From Monodelphis domestica (taxonomy: Eukaryota > Chordata > Mammalia > Didelphimorphia > Didelphidae): DNA of 64,000 nt. The translations under genes were made by a program, and so were the position numbers. The DNA lies in NCBI RefSeq assembly GCF_027887165.1, contig NC_077232.1:7781891-7845890 (forward strand), read 5' to 3'. This document shows positions 1 through 9,079 of the stretch, one piece after another (positions within the stretch are counted from its first letter, which is position 1; every line of letters starts with the position of its first letter). Below the pieces are notes generated by a model that was not told the DNA's origin, ran no database searches, and saw only the letters and a list, made by a program, of their open reading frames with translations.

Positions 1-616
1 TATACAGAAAAGGGGGTGATGGAAGAACAAGCTATCAATGAGGGCAATATTTTAAGTAAAATCAAAGGAAGGGCTCAGAACCGAAGCAACTCTTAGTGGG
101 AGATTCCCAGTTGCTCTGGAGGTTAGAGTTACTGGGATTCTTGAACTCTGGCTGGGGATGGACAAAGCAAACTGGGGGTCTGAGCAAAGGAATCTGGATG
201 TGACACCAGAGGACTTGGGGAGGATCCCTCCAAAGCCAGCTTGGCTGTGGGAACTTGGGAAAAGGTCTTCATTTCTCTAAGCCTCAGTTGTCTCCTTTGT
301 GAAACAGGAAAGTTGACTTTGAGGACTCTAAAGTCCTTTAAAAGTCTCAATTTCTGAGCCTGGGATTTCAGGGCAAAATATGACCTGTAAACATTGGGAA
401 GGCACTAAGGGAAAGTAATCCAAGGCTTGGAAAGGAGTGAAGAAGAGAGGGATGGATGGAGAGAGCAATCAGGGAAGCACTTTTGGAACAGGGAGATTGT
501 AAAGGAAGGAGAGACCCTTTTGGTGGAGATTGATTGGAGAGACACAGTCAGTCAATCAACAGGCACTTATTAACCACTTACTGTGTGTCAGGAAGAATCC
601 TATGGAAAGACAAGGG
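1..616. other. Intergenic, nothing recognised
   Basis: A purine-rich stretch with no exon-like reading frame, no clear SINE boxes and no promoter signal. By synteny it lies in the spacer downstream of FRMD8. Confidence 0.5.
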
Positions 617-800
617 GAGGAGCAACTAGGTGGCTGGTAGATAGAAAGCCAACCCTAGAGGTGGGAGGTCCTGAGTTTAAATGTGACCTTAGACACTTAC
701 TAGCTATGTGACCTGGGCAAATTATTTAACCTCCATTGTCTAGACCTTACTGCTCTTCTGCCTTGGAACTAATACTTAATATTGATTCTAAGACAGATGG
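617..800 (+). repeat. CORE-SINE (MAR1/WSINE type)
   Basis: A tRNA-like head (A-box region around ggtggctggtagatagaaagcc, degenerate B box gagtttaaatg) is followed by the CORE segment (cctgggcaaattatttaacc) and the 3' part cttctgccttggaac. Its tail runs straight into the GGAA microsatellite. Confidence 0.75.
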
Positions 801-866
801 AAGGAAGGAAGGAAGGAAGGAAGGAAGGAAGGAAGGAAGGAAGGAAGGAAGGAAGGAAGGAAGGAA
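801..866 (+). repeat. (GGAA)n microsatellite
   Basis: About 16 uninterrupted GGAA units, probably expanded from the purine-rich tail of the preceding SINE. Each unit contains the ETS core GGAA. Confidence 0.95.
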
Positions 867-879
867 CTCTCAACCCCCA

Positions 880-1405
880 TCTAAAGAGTTATTTGATGTC
901 CCTTGATTGGGGAATGACTGAACAAATTGTAGTATATGATGGTGATGGAAACTATTAATGACCTGGAGGGATTCCATGTGAACTGGAACAACCTCCATGA
1001 ATTGATGCAGAGTGAGAGGAGCAGAACCAGGAAAACATTGTACAGAGAAGGATACATTGTAGCACAATTGAATGTAACTGACTTCAACCCTAGTAGCAAT
1101 GCAAATGACCCAGGACAATCCCAACAGACTTATGAGAAAGAAGCTCTTCACATCCGGAGAAAGGACTGGGGGAGTGGAAACCCAGAAGAAAAACATATGA
1201 CTTATCACTTGTTTGTATGGGTATATGATTTGGGATTTTGGCTTTAAAAGATTACTTTGTTACAAAAATGAACAATATGGAAATACATATAAAGTAAAAA
1301 CATTTGTATAACCCAGTGGAGTTGCTGGTTGGTTCTGGGAGTGGGGAGGGAAGGGGGGAAGGAAAGAAAATGAATCATGTAAATATGAAAAAAATATTTT
1401 AAAAA
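880..1405 (+). repeat. L1 LINE 3' end (ORF2 tail and 3' UTR)
   Basis: The plus-strand reading around 936-1247 contains VNWNNLHELMQSERSRTRKTL. This matches the C-terminal pattern of marsupial L1 ORF2 (kdLHELMlSEmSRTRrTL), which in turn aligns with the human L1 tail CPSM..W......MEYY..I.NDE. It is followed by a degenerate 3' UTR and an A-rich end. The same element recurs at 2618-3605. It is a dead fragment, not a gene. Confidence 0.65.
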
Positions 1406-1489
1406 ATTAAGATGTAAAATGTAAAAAATGAGAAAAGAGCTATTTAATGAACATTTATTAGCAACCTCCTATATAAAGGAGAGGCACTG

Positions 1490-1610
1490 TAAGCAAGTGG
1501 TTAGAGAGCTTGGTCTGGATTTCCCCTCTGTGTGCCAGGCTTGGAGTCAGGAGGACCTGGCCTCAGACTCTAGCCCTGAGCAATTCATCTGACCTCTCCT
1601 AGTTTTAGAG
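1490..1610 (+). repeat. CORE-SINE fragment
   Basis: A partial copy: gcaagtggttagagagcttgg, cttggagtcaggaggacctgg and gagcaattcatctgacctc follow SINE order, but the 3' part is missing. Confidence 0.5.
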
Positions 1611-1984
1611 CCCAAATTCTAGACAAACTGCATCTTAGAAGGAGGGCCATGTACCCTGGGAGCTCTGAAGCCTTCAAAAGCACAGGGTGTACCAGGTGCT
1701 CCAGGCCCTCTGGACACTGAAACATTTCCACTCTCTCAATCCTTTCATCAGAAAAAAATTTCAGCATGGAAAATCTCCGAAAGGATGGATGAGTCACAGT
1801 CTGTGTGTGTTGGGTTTCTGGGCTGCTGGCTGTGCCTTCCCATAACTGCATCTCTCTTAGTCTTTCTCATCTCAGGGTGTGTTTGTCCTGGTTGAGTGTA
1901 CAACAGTTTTATCTCAGTTGTCATCACAAAAATAATGAGAACTCACATCTGGAACATTTTGGCCCAGAAGAATTTGGGAGAGGA

Positions 1985-2105
1985 GGAGGAGGTGTGCCCA
2001 GAAGACTTAGGTTTTGAATCCTGTCTCTGTCCCTCCTTCCTCTGTGATCTCGGCCAATTCCTTCCCAACTCTAGGCCTCAGTTTTCTCCTCTGTAAAATG
2101 GGAGT
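1985..2105 (+). repeat. MIR/CORE-SINE fragment
   Basis: tctgtgatctcggccaattcc followed by aggcctcagttttctcctctg and taaaatggga is the conserved CORE/3' order of MIR-like SINEs. Confidence 0.5.
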
Positions 2106-2121
2106 AGAGTTGGGGAGGAAT

Positions 2122-2306
2122 CAGAGGTTCTTCACCTTAGGATCATGAATACTTTAGATTTGGAGAATCAATGAACTTGGATGGGAAAACAATTTCCTCT
2201 TTCTTTTTTGGGATCTTTGTTTTTCTTTGCAATCCTGCCTTTTATTAAACAATGCACTTAAAAACATGATTCTGTAAAGGGTCCACATGCTTCTCCAGGC
2301 TGTCCC
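2122..2306 (-). mobile_element. hAT/Charlie-like non-autonomous DNA transposon remnant
   Basis: The left end, cagaggttcttcacctta, resembles a degenerate Charlie-type terminus (cagggg-ttcttaacct). The body contains the A/T-rich segment aaaacatgattctgtaaag and ends in gtccacatgcttctcc, the order of a repeat that also appears near 22876-23000. The family was assigned from memory. Confidence 0.4.
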
Positions 2307-2520
2307 AGCTGGATAGGATACATACAAAAAGGGGAAGAAGCTGATTACTAAAGCAAGCCCCTTCCAGCTCTAAAGGTGTGATCTGGGGGCTACCTTGCTT
2401 GAAGACAGAGGGCTTGACAAGAGAGGGCCTATGGACTGGCCCAAAGCAGGAAAAACAACAAATATTAAATGAACAAATTTGCCCCTGAATTATCCAACTC
2501 ATCAAGAATCCACTTGGTAG

Positions 2521-2610
2521 AGGGCAGCTGGGTATCTCAGTGGATTGAGAGCTAGGCCTAGAGATGGGAGGTCCTAGGTTCGAATCTGGCCTCAGATGCT
2601 TCCCAGCTGC
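2521..2610 (+). repeat. CORE-SINE 5' portion
   Basis: The head gggcagctgggtatctcag, then gattgagagctaggcctag and B box ggttcgaatctgg are well preserved. The sequence stops at cttcccagct, before the CORE tail, and is followed by L1 sequence. Confidence 0.7.
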
Positions 2611-2617
2611 AATACCA

Positions 2618-3605
2618 AGTGGGGAATGGACTTGTTTGTACAAAAATATTTATAACTGTGCTCTTTGTGGTGGCAAAAAACTGGAAAATGAAGGGGTGCC
2701 CTTCAGTTGGGGAATGACTGAACAAATTGTGGTATATGATAGTGAAGGAATACTCTTGTGCTATAAGGAATGATGAATAGGAGGATTTCACAAGAGCTGG
2801 AAAGACCTCTGTGAACTGATGCAAAGTGAAATAAGAAGAACCAGGAGGATATTGTACACAGAAACTGAAACATTGTGGGATGATCAAATGTGTCAAAATA
2901 GACTCGAATCCAGGACTTCAATCCCCAGAAATCCTTGCTCCACTTCCCCAGAATGCCCTCGAATCTCACTGAATTCTCACCTGGGCTGAGAGCGAGATGG
3001 GGTATTTAAACCTGGTTGTGAATAGGCTTGGGCTCTTTTCCACTTCCATTTTGGAGCAGACGCATCTCTTTCATGATGTGAGGTTATCTTGTCTAGGTCT
3101 CTCTGGCCTAGGCATGTGCTTTCTTATTCTGTATTTTCTTTAATCCTTAACCTTTAATGAACCTCATAAAAATATAATACTACTTGCAGAGAGAAACTAC
3201 TTTCTACATGCCTCAGTTTCCCTAAATTTTAATCTTTACAAATGTGACAGATTTTGCTACTAACAGCAATACAATGATCCAGGACAAAATCCAGAGGGAT
3301 TTATGAAACTATGCTATCCACAGCTAGAGAAAGAACTGTGGGAGTAAAAATGCAGAAGAAAACACACGATTTGTCACTTGTTTATATGGATTTATGATTT
3401 GGGGTTTGGGTTGTAAAAGATAACTCTATTACAAAAATGAATAATATGGAAATGAGTTTTGAGTGATAATCCATGTATAACCCAGTGGAATTGCTTGTCC
3501 ACTCCAGGAGTGGTGAAGAAAGAGGGGAGGGAGACAATATGAATCATGTAACCATGGAAAACTTATGTGTACATTTGTTACAAGAATAAAATAAAGGGAA
3601 AAAAC
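2618..3605 (+). repeat. L1 LINE 3' end, interrupted by an LTR
   Basis: The reading KNIYNCALCGGKKLENEG corresponds to the marsupial L1 ORF2 tail (IFIaALFVVAKNWKL), followed by cttcagttggggaatgactg (the CPS..GEW segment) and tgatgcaaagtgaaataag. The element resumes after the LTR at 3241 with ctaacagcaatacaatgatcc and runs to an A-rich end near 3605. Confidence 0.65.
2891..3240 (+). mobile_element. Solo LTR, endogenous retrovirus (ERV1-like) fossil
   Basis: A 350-bp block starting TG and ending CA, flanked on both sides by aatg (2887-2890 and 3241-3244). Removing the block restores L1 continuity. A four-base duplication and TG...CA ends fit a gammaretrovirus-like LTR. A TATA-like tatttaa lies near 3003. 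It is a solo LTR with no internal region, and it is younger than the L1 it entered. Confidence 0.65.
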
Positions 3606-3626
3606 CAAATCCACTTGGTAGAAAGT

Positions 3627-3816
3627 GGATGGGTGGCTCAGTGGATAGAAAGCCAGCTTGGAGACAGGAAATCCTGGGTTCAAAATTCAGACCCTTCCTA
3701 GCTGTGTGACCCTGGGTAAGTCACTAAACTCTCTCCCATTGCCTAGCCTTTACTGTTCTTTTGCTTTTGAACAAATGCACAACATTGATTCTAAGACAGA
3801 AGGTAAGAGTTTTTTA
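3627..3816 (+). repeat. CORE-SINE
   Basis: Complete order: gggtggctcagtggatagaa, B box gggttcaaaattc, cctgggtaagtcactaaac, cattgattctaagacagaag, then a T/A-rich tail. The flanks (aaatccacttgg before, aagtcacttgg after) look like an imperfect target-site duplication at the same site used by the neighbouring composite insertion. Confidence 0.75.
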
Positions 3817-4429
3817 AAAAAGAGAGAAGTCACTTGGAACTCTTGAGATCTCCTAGATCATACCCTTCTCTAGTCCCATAAATGCCCACTAGGAGTCCAG
3901 GCCCATCTGCCTTCTCTATCCTCCTCCCCTGCCCCAATGCACCAGCCCCCACCCTCCCCACTCCATCTCCATTTCAATGATATTCAGTTTGAAGATGGTC
4001 TCATCTGGTCTAGCTTGGTGCTGAGAGCAGGGGAAAAAGGCCAGAAAACAATCCCTGCCCTCAGCCTACATGGGGGGAGGGGGCAGGGCAGGACAGATTC
4101 CCAGGTAAGAAGTACAGACAGACTTATAATAAAGGAATTTGGAGAGGAGGGTGGAGAAAGAGCCCTGCTAGCTTCTGGGAAGGCCCCGGAGGCCTGGCAG
4201 GGGCCTGGTGGTAAGGTGGCAAGAAGCCCAGAGTGAGAGGCCAGAGGAATGTTCTCACTGATTTCAAATGTCACCCTTTCCTTCAAAACACAAAGTGGCT
4301 CCCCTAGGCCCTAGGAAACAGGACAAAACAAGGCCGCTCCTCCTCCACCCCTTGGCTCCACCTCCCTTGGCCAATCCCATTTCTCACTTCTCCCTCAACA
4401 AACCCTCTAGGGGCCCCAGGATTACCACT

Positions 4430-4660
4430 CCTTAGCCAGGCATTCAAGGCCTTTCTACCTTTGCAGCCTCATCCCATAGGGCTCCTTCCAAATGCTCTGA
4501 ATTTCAGAAATAAGACAAATTCAGACCTGTGCTCCCCCACCTCATAGGCTTGGCTGGGTCTGTTCCAGAAAAGGCTACTCAAAGCTCACAGCCTCCAGGG
4601 AGGCTTCCCTGATCTCCACCCCCACCCCTTGGTTGTGACCTTTCCCTTTAGACCTTTGGT
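4430..4660 (+). repeat. L2-like LINE 3' fragment
   Basis: ggcattcaaggcctttctac and, later, agggaggcttccctgatctcc are hallmark phrases of L2 3' ends in mammals. The middle is diverged. Confidence 0.4.
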
Positions 4661-4767
4661 TGGGAATGCTTCTTTCATTGAGTGACATTGGGTAGTACAG
4701 ATGTCTGGGATGGGGTCACCCTGGGAGACTGTAAGTCCAGTGAGGGCAAGGGATAGCTGGGTTTTGT

Positions 4768-4943
4768 TTTTTCTCAACCCTTACCTTCTGCCTTAGCATC
4801 CATACTAAGTGTCAATTCCAGAGCAGAAGAGCAGTCTGGGTTAGGCAATGGGGGTTAAGTGACTTGTTCAGGGTCCCCCCACTAGGAAGTGTCTGTGGGC
4901 AACTTTGAACCCAGGACCTCCCATCTCCAGGCCTGAACCTCAG
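4768..4943 (-). repeat. CORE-SINE
   Basis: Reverse orientation: cccttaccttctgcctta, gcagaagagcagtctgggt, gttaagtgacttgttcaggg and tttgaacccaggacctccc in order. Confidence 0.75.
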
Positions 4944-5525
4944 CTGACCTGGGCATAGTGTCTTGCTGAGAAATGCAGGTTGGCAATGGAGTTTGATCCA
5001 TATTATGGGATCTGATTGAGGCTTGCTCTGGATGATTAAACAAGGAGGTCAGCTTGCATCAGTCATTTATTGGAGTTGAATTTCCCATCCTGGGAGCTTC
5101 CCCTTTCCCGTGTGAGTCCATGTTCCCCCTACGAAAATCACCGACTCTCCTGCAGGCCTGACTCAGGCAGGGGCCTAGTTAATGGGCCTCTGAGGGAGAA
5201 GCCTTTGTCTGCCTGGAGAATGGGTGCGAAGGACTGTTTATTTGAAATAGGTTCTCTGCTTCCCCCTGTTGGCACCCATGATTTGCCTGACCTTGTCCGG
5301 GTTCTGGCTGCCAGAAGAGGGAAGCTGCCCGGTGGGGAATGGAGACGACTTGTGGCTAATGCTTTCTGCACCCACCAACCAGGCACCCAGGGCACCCAGG
5401 ACCTGGAATATTGCCTCGGCTGGTCTTTGGTGGCTATAAGAAAGGCTCCTGAGCTCTCATCCCGGCCAGGCCTTGGTTACGGAGGAGCCCTGGACCCCGC
5501 TTAGCGGCCACTGCTACCCTGACTG

Positions 5526-5660
5526 ATGGGCAGCTAGATGGCTCCATGGGCTGGAGTCAGGAAAACCCGAGTTCAAATCCAGCCTCAAACACGCATTCGC
5601 TGAGGGACCCTGGGCGAGCCACCTAACCCCATGCCACTCTGCCTTAGATAAATCTTTGCC
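5526..5660 (+). repeat. CORE-SINE fragment
   Basis: gggcagctagatggctcc, B box gagttcaaatcc, cctgggcgagccacctaac and actctgccttagataaat. Confidence 0.65.
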
Positions 5661-5869
5661 GTTGACCTCACTCCCAGCAGCTCCCAGCCCCGTCTGGCCT
5701 GGGCCCCCAGGAAAGCCCTCTTCTCTCCCCTTCCCGAGAAGGGCAGGTGGAGGCAGAGGCCTTGGAAATAAGAAGGCCAGTCTGCTGGGGCCTCAGTGGG
5801 GGGCAAGGTGGGGGGTCAGGACAACCAGGACAGAAGGGGGCTTCTGGGGCAGACAGCAAAGGCCCAAAT

Positions 5870-6085
5870 AGGAGGCTCCTATGTGCCAGGCACTGTGCTG
5901 AGGCTCCTTTGACTCTCACAACAGCCCTGGAGGGAGGGGCTGTTGTTATCTTCATTTTACAGACAAAGAAACTGAGGCAAATGGAGGTCAGACGGCTAAT
6001 ATTGGAGGCAGGATTTGAACTCGAGTCTCCCTGGCTCCAGCCCTGGCACTCTATCTACTCCATCTGTCATCCAGCTACCTTGATT
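5870..6085 (-). repeat. MIR-like SINE
   Basis: tatgtgccaggcactgtgct, acaacagccctgg, cattttacagacaaagaaac and ggatttgaactcgagtctc are the MIR consensus in reverse orientation. Confidence 0.7.
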
Positions 6086-6089
6086 ATTG

Positions 6090-7270
6090 GACTCCCTGTA
6101 GATCCCATCACCCGCTCTGCCTCTGCAAACCCCACAGGGAGTCTAGTGTCAGCTGGCAGGCCAAGAGAAGGCATTGGGTCTTTAGTCTGGGGCCCTGGAT
6201 TCGAATCTTGATTTCTCCCTGGGTGACTGGGGACAGGTCCCTTTGCCCGGGTGGATGGCCTCCGAAGGTCCTTCCAGTGGCAGATCTCTGGAGTCAGTGA
6301 AGGGCAGGGAGGCCCTCTGGTCCCTCCATCAGAGGCTTCCAGCCTTCACGGGTGGCTCAATTCAGGGTGTGGGTTCAAATTACACCTCTGACGCTTACCC
6401 CCCACCCCAGGTCAGCCCCCTGGCCTGAGTTTCCCTTTCTGTCAAATGAGGAGAGAGGCCCCTCCCAGCTCCAGAGTCCTCTTGGGGGTTCTTGTCCCCC
6501 ACTTTGCTGGCAGCAGACACTGGGTGGCCTGGGAAGGCCAGTGGGTCTCCTGCGCCATCTGCTGGCCAGATACAGCGTAGCAGGTCCTGCCCGCCCAGCC
6601 CGGCATTTCCTGTGGGAGGCCTGGGCGCCCCCAAACTGGCCGTCTGCCTCAGAGAATCAGGAAGGGGCTCCCTGGGCCAGGCCTAAAACCTTCTCTCTGC
6701 GGCGTCTCTGGGTCTTCCATTTTAAACATTTACATACACAACTGGGGGGCGGAGGAGGTGGAAGGTGCCCCCCTCGGGAAGCCCAGGGCAGCTGGAATCT
6801 TGGGGGAGGAGAGGGCAGTGGTCAGCGTGGGAGCCCGCAGGGAGGTGCGAGTCATCTCTGCCTCAGTCCTCGGGTCCCTGGAGCTTGGGGCAAAGGACCA
6901 TCGTGGCTGGCTGCCCCAACCAGGATTTCTGAGCTTGGCCCCTCCCTGTTATGGAGGCCCCCCTGGGAGTCCCCCCTCCCCCGCGGCTTCTCACAGCATA
7001 TTCCAGATGGGTGGAAGCTGGCTGTGAGCAGGCCGCCGCTGGACGGAAATTGGACGTTCCCATCTGCAGAATGGGCTCAAGACCAGCCTGGCTGGTGGCT
7101 TGGTAGGAGGGCTGTGCTAGGATTGAAAGTGGGCTGGGACTAAAGACCCCTCAGCCCCCTGGCATTGCCCGAGGGCTCCCACAGACCATCCAGCTTACTA
7201 GGAAGGAATCCCCCAGAGGCGCCCCAATCAGGGTTCTGGAGGGGGTGGCCCAGATTTGAGATGAGCCCTT
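6090..7270. other. GC-rich intergenic stretch, nothing recognised
   Basis: Long open frames exist on both strands, but they are low-complexity and overlap each other. No splice-framed exon or known domain could be read. Confidence 0.5.
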
Positions 7271-7277
7271 CTCTCCC

Positions 7278-7440
7278 CTCTTGGAATCCATAGATGTAGT
7301 GGTCTGGTTCCAGGGCAGAAGAGCAGTAAAGGCTCTTCACCCATGCGGGGGAAGTGATGTGTCCGAGTCACCCAGCCAGGAAGTATCTGAGGCCACATTG
7401 GAACTCAGGACCTTGTTTCTAGACCTGCCTGTCTCCCTGA
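7278..7440 (-). repeat. CORE-SINE, diverged
   Basis: gtggtctggttccagggcag, agaagagcagtaaagg, gtgtccgagtcacccagcc and ggaactcaggaccttg follow reverse SINE order. Confidence 0.6.
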
Positions 7441-7713
7441 GCCCCCAGGCCTCCGAAGCTAGGGCAGCATGCCATTGAAGCAGGAGCATCACTGTGAATA
7501 GGAAGGGCTGTGGAGGCTCGGGCTCTCCCTTGGGAGGGCCCTGAGGGGCAGCCCCGACTCCCCCCAGGCCTGAGCCCTTGCTAGCCCCAGCCATAGCCAA
7601 CACCCCGATTTCTCAGTGGTCTGAGCGCCCCAACATCCACGGACGGTGGATTCCTGTGTAACAGGAAGCTCGGCTGGTCCGGGCCAAACCACTCCAGGAG
7701 ATGCTAAAACCAC

Positions 7714-7719
7714 TTTATT
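7714..7719 (-). terminator. FRMD8: FRMD8 poly(A) signal
   Basis: Plus-strand tttatt gives AATAAA on the FRMD8 strand, the first canonical signal found after the stop codon (about 1.36 kb downstream). Cleavage is expected near 7690-7700. No transcript evidence is available here. Confidence 0.6.
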
Positions 7720-7893
7720 GTTAGTCGGCGGTTATTTATGGAATACAAAAATGAGTACCAACGTTGTAAAGGCGTGACGGGCATTAGTAAAAGAAACACC
7801 AGCTGCTGCTGGGAACGGGGCGAGGAGGATGGACGCAGGAAAGGCAGCTGCCCAGCCGCCCTGGCTCCCTCGGCGTCTGGGAGACCAAACCCT

Positions 7894-8063
7894 TCCCTTC
7901 TTAGGGTCTAGACTGGACGGCTTCCAGGGCAGAAGAGTGCCCAGGCCGGGCAATGGGTGGTGGAGGGCCCAGCGACTGGCCCAGGGTCCCCCAGCTGCGA
8001 GGTGTCTGAGGACCTCCCATTTCTGAGCCTGGCTCTCAGTTCACTGAGCCTCCAGCTGCCTCC
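7894..8063 (-). repeat. CORE-SINE inside FRMD8 3' UTR
   Basis: gcttccagggcagaagagtg, ccgggcaatgggtggtgg, actggcccagggtccccc and gagcctggctctcagttc are in reverse SINE order, with the A-box side toward 8063. On the gene strand the SINE is in sense orientation. Confidence 0.6.
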
Positions 8064-9079
8064 ATTTTTAAAATGGACATTTCCATTCAAACTGGGCTTG
8101 AGAACATTCATTTGGGGGGTTTGGTGGTCCCACCCTCAGGGGCCATCCAGGCGAGGACATGGGGACAGCCTGGCTCACGAGCCAGACCGGCTCCCCAGGC
8201 CTTCTCTCCGGAGCTTTCCCTCCAACCCAAGGGATGGCACTGTGCCAAAGCAGGGCATCCTTTCAGCCAGGAGCTGCTGGCTCAGCCCCCTCGCTGACAG
8301 GCTCTGGGGAAAGGCTGGCCCCCGAGTTCCCAGAAGCCTTTGCGGCACATGGGCCAAGAGTGAGTGGGCGGCCCGGGCGCCCAAGGCAAGCTCCGCTGTG
8401 GGAGAACAAGGCATCTGGGAGGGGATGAAGAGAGGATTGTTTCTTGGTCAACAGGAACTCGACTCCCGCCTGCCCCTGCCCCGCGCCAGGCTCAGCCCAC
8501 TCGTGCTGCCTCCTGTCAGCAGAAACACAGGCGAGGCCAGGCGTTGGCATTCGGGATGAGCTGGGGGAGCGTCTGAGGCTCGGTGCCCCCCCCTTTGGGC
8601 CAAGCCCAGGAGAGGAGAGTGACAACGTGGTCAGCAGAAGGAATGTAGAAGCCCGCCGGGTCCAGGGCGGGTCTCGAGCACATCCGGCTCTTCTGAGCCC
8701 TGGGGGCTGCCCACTGGGACAGCAGCAGGCACGAGTGGGGAGGGAAACACAGCCCTCGTCCAGGGGGAGAGCCCAAAGGCTCCCCACATCCAGTGCTCAG
8801 AGCCAGGGCCCAGGAGAGCAGATGACATGGGGAAGGGGCCGGGGACCCCGAGTCTGCCCGAGCCCGATCCAAGGCATCGAATGCCAAACCTCCAGGCACC
8901 GGTCCCAGCTACACACCAAAGGGAAGCACACACATAAATTAGAGGAACAACAGCAGAGCAGAGTCTGTGCGGGGTCTCTGCCATTTCCCGGCCGAGGGTG
9001 GGACAGACGGGGTCGAGGCCCCGGTACGGTGCTGGCTCCGGCTCAGGCAGGTGCCGCTTCCCGCAGAGCCCTCCGGCCT

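Larger units (their letters stand above)
2507..3621 (+). mobile_element. Composite insertion: SINE head joined to L1 3' end, with nested solo LTR
   Basis: The same 14 bases, aatccacttggtag, occur at 2507-2520 and 3608-3621. They bracket a SINE 5' portion (2521-2610), an L1 3' portion (2618-2890 and 3241-3605) and an LTR (2891-3240) lying inside the L1. One target-site duplication around both SINE and L1 suggests they landed together. A further SINE starts at once after the right copy. Confidence 0.6.
7695..9079 (-). other. FRMD8: FRMD8 3' UTR (inferred)
   Basis: The interval runs from the FRMD8 stop codon to the AATAAA at 7714-7719. It contains a diverged SINE at 7894-8063. Long overlapping open frames here on both strands reflect high GC, not coding. 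Confidence 0.55.

Noticed and set aside
936-1247. 103-codon frame starting MMVMETINDLEGFHVNWNNL
   Set aside because: It is the decayed L1 ORF2 tail and 3' UTR, not a host gene.
6352-7143. 263-codon plus-strand frame
   Set aside because: It has a Gly/Pro/Trp-rich composition, no recognisable domain and no splice or promoter context. Overlapping frames on the other strand show the same pattern.
1-7690. NEAT1 or MALAT1 within the left flank
   Set aside because: No triple-helix element, mascRNA-like fold or long unique transcript-like block was recognised. The region is dominated by repeats.
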